DNA from: CAZITB01 sp964542055
GTDB taxonomy: Bacteria; Planctomycetota; Phycisphaerae; Sedimentisphaerales; CAMDDF01
Direction of reading: 5' to 3'
Assembly: GCA_964542055.1 (NCBI GenBank)
Contig: CAZITB010000047.1
Coordinates: 1 to 19,869 of the forward strand
DNA length: 19,869 nt
Below, one piece after another: positions 15,686 through 19,869 of this stretch (its first letter is position 1; every line of letters begins with the position of its first letter). Made by a program: the position numbers and the translations under genes. The notes beneath the pieces are model-generated. The model was not told the origin of the DNA, did no database searches, and saw only the letters and a list, made by a program, of their open reading frames with translations.

Positions 15686-17590
15686 ATGAAAACTCGATTT
15701 GTTTTATTAACAACTGCTTTAACGCTAATTTTTAATTCTTTCGTTTCTGCTAATTCTATTTATATTGATCAAAGTCATGAAACAATTGTATTTTCAGCTC
15801 AACAGCTTAAAAGTTATCTTTCTAAGATGACATCACAGGAATATACCCTGACTAATGAACTGTCCGAAGCTGATATAATAATCGGAATAGATGGAACTTT
15901 ACCTGAGGAAGCTTTTAGAATCAAATCTACAAAATCCGTCCTGGAAATAAGAGGCGGCAGTCCAAGAGGTTGCATGTATGGCGTTTATGGACTTTTAGAT
16001 CAGCTGGGATGCCGCTGGCCTTTGCCGGGCGAAGAGTATGCCGTGGTACCTGAAATAAAAGATCCAAATTTTAACAGCATAGACTTATACACTTCTCCTA
16101 AATCCAAAGGCAGGGGCATATTTTATATTCCAATGAATTATGAAGGCAATGACCTTGTCGAGCTGGTAGATTTTATGGCCAAAACCGGTTATAATTTTTT
16201 AGCAATGCACGCAGGTCCGATGCCGGATCACGCTATAGAAACTCTTGCCAAAGAGCTCTCATTAAGAGATATGAATTTTGAATGGGGAGGTCATTTTTTG
16301 CCAAACTGCTTGCCCCGTGATCTTTTTGAAAAACATCCTGAGTATTTCAGGATGGAGGATGGCAAGCGAACACCTACGTATAATTTCTGTCCGTCCAGCA
16401 GTGCGGCTCTTGATATTATTGCTGAAAATGCGACAAAAGAACTTTTAAGATATAAGAAAATACCAAACTTTGATATGGTACACATCTGGGGTGATGATAT
16501 CGTTGAACACGGCTGGTGCTCATGTCCCAAGTGCAAAGACTATTCAGCTTCTGATCAGCTTCTACTTGCCATGAACGGACTCGCTGAAAGAATGCCGCTT
16601 GGAGAAACGAAACTCGCTTACCTGGTATATCATGCTACAATATTTCCTCCTGAAAAAGTAAAACCCAGACCTGAAATACGTTTGCTCTATGCACCTCGTG
16701 AAAGATGTTTTAAGCATGAATTTAAAGGGTGTAAATCAAATCAATGGTATCTTGATAAACTGAAGGGTCAAATGTCAGTATTTGGCGATTCGGCGGAAGT
16801 ATTTGAATATTATCATGATAATGTAATGTTCAGGTGTATGCCATACCCGATGCCTCAAACAATTGGCGAAAATGTTGAAACTTATTTAGAGTTTGGTATG
16901 AGGCGTATCGGTTCTGCGTATTTCCAGGTATTTGGTAATTGGGCATATGGGATGAACTCTTACGTATTGGCAAAGTCCCTTTGGCGAGGGAAAGGTTCAT
17001 CAGAGGATGTGGAAGAGTATTGCACAGCTTTGTATGGTCCTTATGGTAAAGAGATGCAGGATTACTTTGGTAGGATAAATGAGCTGGTTTCAACGACTAT
17101 GCAGACCTGTGGCTATAGTCCGTTCATTGATTTGCGAGTTGCGCCTCATAATGATATAGATTATGCCAAAGAACATGCATCACAGTTAGCTCCATTGGTT
17201 AGTGAGTATAAACTTGACCAGATCCAGGAATCTTTGCAATCTCTTATTGAAAAAGCTCACCAGCCGTATAAAAAGAGAATTGAGGATCAGGTAGCGTTAT
17301 TTAAGGTTGCCCGGTTACAGTCAACTGCGGTTTACAAGTCTCTTTTAATAGCTATTAATATCGAAAAAGCCTTGGATGAAAATGCATCAAAAACTGAAAA
17401 GGCTTATGTTGCTGCTCTTATTGAGCAGGTACTTGATCTTAATGACCGAACCGCAGAAATTTTGACCAATGCACCAAAAAATTTAAGTGGACCTCATATA
17501 AATAGAACATCCGGAGTAGTGGGGGGTGAAATGATAGGACAATTGTATCAGGAATCTTTAAAATACTGGCTAGACCAACTTAAATCATAG
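15686..17590 (+). CDS. Secreted DUF4838-domain protein (putative glycoside hydrolase-like)
   Basis: A 634-residue exported protein with a signal peptide (MKTRFVLLTTALTLIFNSFVSA) and an AAGGA ribosome site before the ATG. Residues about 25-125 form an N-terminal region like those preceding alpha-glucuronidase and GH20-type barrels: IDQSHETIVFSAQQLKSYL, and GGSPRGCMYGVYGLLDQLGCRWPLPG. The following barrel-like part shows the DUF4838 signature around residues 265-300: HIWGDDIVEHGWCSCPKCKD with a Cys pair, then a conserved Asn in LLAMNGLAERM. It continues with FEYYHDNVMF near residue 375. The C-terminal 150 residues are helical. DUF4838 proteins occur widely in glycan-degradation loci, but I know of no firmly established activity, so hydrolysis of an acidic or amino glycan is inference. 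It lies between a GxGYxYP gene and a symporter gene on the same strand, in the same likely transcript. Confidence 0.78.
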   Translation: MKTRFVLLTTALTLIFNSFVSANSIYIDQSHETIVFSAQQLKSYLSKMTSQEYTLTNELSEADIIIGIDGTLPEEAFRIKSTKSVLEIRGGSPRGCMYGVYGLLDQLGCRWPLPGEEYAVVPEIKDPNFNSIDLYTSPKSKGRGIFYIPMNYEGNDLVELVDFMAKTGYNFLAMHAGPMPDHAIETLAKELSLRDMNFEWGGHFLPNCLPRDLFEKHPEYFRMEDGKRTPTYNFCPSSSAALDIIAENATKELLRYKKIPNFDMVHIWGDDIVEHGWCSCPKCKDYSASDQLLLAMNGLAERMPLGETKLAYLVYHATIFPPEKVKPRPEIRLLYAPRERCFKHEFKGCKSNQWYLDKLKGQMSVFGDSAEVFEYYHDNVMFRCMPYPMPQTIGENVETYLEFGMRRIGSAYFQVFGNWAYGMNSYVLAKSLWRGKGSSEDVEEYCTALYGPYGKEMQDYFGRINELVSTTMQTCGYSPFIDLRVAPHNDIDYAKEHASQLAPLVSEYKLDQIQESLQSLIEKAHQPYKKRIEDQVALFKVARLQSTAVYKSLLIAINIEKALDENASKTEKAYVAALIEQVLDLNDRTAEILTNAPKNLSGPHINRTSGVVGGEMIGQLYQESLKYWLDQLKS

Positions 17591-17605
17591 TTTATTGAGA
17601 CTTTT

Positions 17606-19594
17606 ATGCAGACTCTAAATTCCATAGATTATACTGTAATATCGGTTTACTTTTGTATTTTAATTGGCTTTGGCTTTTATTTGAAAAACAAAGCGTCGGC
17701 TTCAATGGAAGATTATTTTCTAGGCGGCAGGCAATTGCCCTGGTGGGCATTGGGTATATCCGGTATGGCTTCATGGCTGGATGTAACCGGTACTATGATG
17801 ATAACATCGTTTCTTTTTATGCTTGGTCCAAGAGGATTATTTGTGGAGTTTCGCGGCGGAGCTGTTCTGGTTCTTCCTATAATGCTTTTATGGACAGGTA
17901 AGTGGCATCGACGCAGCGGCTGCATAACCGGTGCCGAATGGATGGTGTACCGTTTTGGAGAAAGTTTCGGGGGACAGTTTGCACGAATCGTCATGTCCTT
18001 TGCGGCCTTTGCCTCGGTAATTGGTATGCTTGCTTATATGGTAAAGGGTATTGGCATATTTTTGTCAATGTTTTTGCCCTTTTCACCAGTTGTATGTTCT
18101 ATTATTTTAGTCAGCATTGCCACTTTATACACTCTTGCCAGCGGATTTTACGGCGTTGTGTTTACAGATGTGTTTCAATCAGGTGTGGTTTTCTGCAGTG
18201 TAATTGGCATATGCCTGATGGCATTTATAAAGAGTTCAGGCGTTGATCTTGCTGCTGTCGCCGAGACGGTTACAGGCAACGATCAGTGGCTTAGTGCAAC
18301 TCCTCAATTACATACACATATGCCCAAGGGTTATGAAATGTATCAAAGCTTGTTAATGTTCAGTGGTTTTTATCTCCTGAGAAACATATTTGGAGGTATG
18401 GGTATGGGACACGAGCCAACATATTTCGGGGCCAGAAATGATCGTGAGTGCGGAACTTTATCTTTTCTGCGGGGAACGACAATAATGTTCCGCTGGCCTT
18501 TCATGTTGGCATTTGCTGTTCTGGGTTTATTTCTGGTCAATGATTTCTTTGCAGATCAAACACAGATCGTAGCTGCATCTGAGTTAATCCACCAGAATTT
18601 TACAGGTATTCAAGAGAAGAACTGGGTCACTGCCATAAGCAGGATAATCAATCATCCTCAGGAGTATCCTCAGCTGATCATTCAGTTGAAAGACATACTG
18701 GGGGAACAATGGATATCCAAATTGAATCTTGTCAGTTTTCATGGCAATATCAATCCTGAAAGAATTTTACCGGCAGTTGTTCTTTTTGATGTTCCAGTGG
18801 GTTTTAGAGGTCTTATCTTGATAGCTTTGATAGCAGCAAGCATGTCAACGTTTGATACACAGGTCAATATGGCCTTGGGATTTTTCACACGTGATATTTA
18901 TCAGCGTTATATCAGACCTGAAGCGGGCAACAAGGAACTGGTAAGGATTAGTTGGCTTTTTGGTGTTGTTCTTGTAGTTCTTGGCTTTTTGCTCAGTTAT
19001 ACGGTTAAGAACATTAATGACATTTGGGGCTGGATCATTATGGGCCTGATGGGCGGTTTAACAGTTCCCTTGTTTTTACGTTTTTACTGGTGGCGTTTTA
19101 ACGGTGAAGGCTTTGCAATGGGTGTCATATTCGGCTTGTTGAGTGCATTTATACAAAGAATATTTTTTCCTCAAATCAATGAGATATGGCAATTTGTATA
19201 TGTTCTTATTACCGGCAGTACAGGCTGTATATTAGGAACGTTAATAGGCAAGCCGACTGATTTTGAAGTTTTGAAAAATTTCTATAAAACAACTTGGCCG
19301 TTTGGTTTTTGGAAACCTTTAAAGAGCGATCTTGACGAGAAAACAAGGCTGGAAATGGGAAAAGAGCATAAAAATGATCTAATGGCAGTACCATTTACTT
19401 ATGGTTGGCAAATTACACTTTTTCTGTGGCCGATGTTGTTACTGGTCAGGAACTGGAAAGGCTTCTTTGTCACTTTTGTCCTGTTTTGCATAAGTCTGAT
19501 TGGTATGTACTTTACCTGGTATAGAAATTTACCCAAACCAGCTGTAAAGAAGAAATCAAATAAAAACAAAGTAATTGAAGTACAGAAAGTTTGA
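17606..19594 (+). CDS. Second sodium:solute symporter (SSF/SLC5 family)
   Basis: A 662-residue inner-membrane transporter. It has an early SSF segment, MEDYFLGGRQLPWWALGISGMASWLDVTGTM, more than ten hydrophobic helices, and the sodium-site helix LIAASMSTFDTQVNMALGFFTRDIYQRYI. Its C-terminal region has KPTDFEVLKNFYKTTWPFG, similar in layout to the tail of the first symporter, but the two are clearly diverged. A long extramembrane insertion (about residues 310-400, with many polar and charged residues) is not obvious in the first symporter. The ATG lies 15 bp after the DUF4838 stop, with only a weak GAGA ribosome site, which suggests coupling. It is placed to import the product of the adjacent secreted proteins. 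Confidence 0.9.
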   Translation: MQTLNSIDYTVISVYFCILIGFGFYLKNKASASMEDYFLGGRQLPWWALGISGMASWLDVTGTMMITSFLFMLGPRGLFVEFRGGAVLVLPIMLLWTGKWHRRSGCITGAEWMVYRFGESFGGQFARIVMSFAAFASVIGMLAYMVKGIGIFLSMFLPFSPVVCSIILVSIATLYTLASGFYGVVFTDVFQSGVVFCSVIGICLMAFIKSSGVDLAAVAETVTGNDQWLSATPQLHTHMPKGYEMYQSLLMFSGFYLLRNIFGGMGMGHEPTYFGARNDRECGTLSFLRGTTIMFRWPFMLAFAVLGLFLVNDFFADQTQIVAASELIHQNFTGIQEKNWVTAISRIINHPQEYPQLIIQLKDILGEQWISKLNLVSFHGNINPERILPAVVLFDVPVGFRGLILIALIAASMSTFDTQVNMALGFFTRDIYQRYIRPEAGNKELVRISWLFGVVLVVLGFLLSYTVKNINDIWGWIIMGLMGGLTVPLFLRFYWWRFNGEGFAMGVIFGLLSAFIQRIFFPQINEIWQFVYVLITGSTGCILGTLIGKPTDFEVLKNFYKTTWPFGFWKPLKSDLDEKTRLEMGKEHKNDLMAVPFTYGWQITLFLWPMLLLVRNWKGFFVTFVLFCISLIGMYFTWYRNLPKPAVKKKSNKNKVIEVQKV

Positions 19595-19605
19595 GGAGAC
19601 CTGAC

Positions 19606-19869
19606 ATGTTAAAACGTTTTATTTTACTTTTGATTATATCAAGCAGTTTTCTTGTTGACTCGTTGGCCGATAATAAAATCGGAACTTTTGATTTAGGATA
19701 TACACTCAAATTAGATCTAAATGACCAAAATCAAGTTAAAACAGCATGGGATCACTGCCATACCGTTGCAGCCTTGCAGGGCATTGTAAACAGAAGCAAA
19801 GCACAGCTATATATATATTATATCAATTCTCAGATTAACAATGAAAACATTGATCAGTACTGGTTAAAA
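19606..19869 (+). CDS. Second secreted GxGYxYP-type protein, N-terminal part (cut by window end)
   Basis: The first 88 codons of a gene that runs off the window. A strong GAGGAG site lies 7 nt before the ATG. Residues 1-21 are a signal peptide (MLKRFILLLIISSSFLVDSLA). The stretch HTVAALQGIVNRSKAQLYIYY aligns with HATACVQGIVNRDAPQIFIK in the protein at 12362, so this is the same N-terminal domain family. It starts 11 bp after the second symporter stop and likely belongs to the same transcript. Whether it has the GxGYxYP motif and a dockerin-like tail cannot be seen. Confidence 0.75.
   Translation, partial: MLKRFILLLIISSSFLVDSLADNKIGTFDLGYTLKLDLNDQNQVKTAWDHCHTVAALQGIVNRSKAQLYIYYINSQINNENIDQYWLK

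Overview
The window looks like an AT-rich, carbohydrate-related accessory locus of a planctomycete, most likely class Phycisphaerae (Sedimentisphaerales-like). The main clue is the C-terminus of the large secreted protein at 12362-15628: two dockerin-like calcium-loop repeats (GDFDGN...FADKWL and SDINQDGK...FVEVAENW) of the kind common at the ends of exported proteins in that group. Paired GxGYxYP-type proteins, a DUF4838 protein, SSF symporters and a URO-D-like protein fit the same assignment. This is inference; no rRNA or marker gene is present.

Layout. (1) 1-715, minus strand: debris, consisting of a short truncated secreted protein (84-320) and an IS110-type transposase remnant with an in-frame stop (about 395-613). 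(2) 716-2656, minus strand: a URO-D/MtaA-like protein downstream of a GntR/FCD-type regulator. (3) 2657-3409: a 750-bp divergent control region with a good sigma70-like promoter (3196-3224) and, just downstream, a perfect 8+4+8 inverted repeat (3266-3285) that is the best candidate operator for the GntR regulator. (4) 3410-12278, plus strand: a tight eight-gene operon of SSF symporter, Gfo/Idh/MocA oxidoreductase, IolB-like isomerase, SDR, class III aminotransferase, M20 deacylase, UlaG-like metallo-lactonase and D-2-hydroxyacid dehydrogenase. (5) 12298-19869, plus strand: a second unit with its own promoter, encoding a GxGYxYP protein with dockerin-like tail, a DUF4838 secreted protein, a second SSF symporter and the start of a second GxGYxYP protein cut by the window edge.

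Working model (inference). Exported proteins of unit 5 release a small carbohydrate-like compound from an external glycan or glycoconjugate. One or both SSF symporters import it. The operon then oxidises it (Gfo/Idh, SDR), opens a lactone (UlaG-like), removes an N-acyl group (M20) and an amino group (PLP enzyme), isomerises an acidic sugar (IolB-like) and adjusts a 2-keto/2-hydroxy acid (2-HADH). The set matches no textbook pathway I know: myo-inositol catabolism would need IolE, IolD, IolC and IolJ, all absent. An N-acylated amino sugar, amino-uronic acid or aminocyclitol is the best guess. The FCD regulator class, whose known ligands are mostly small organic and sugar acids, is consistent with this.
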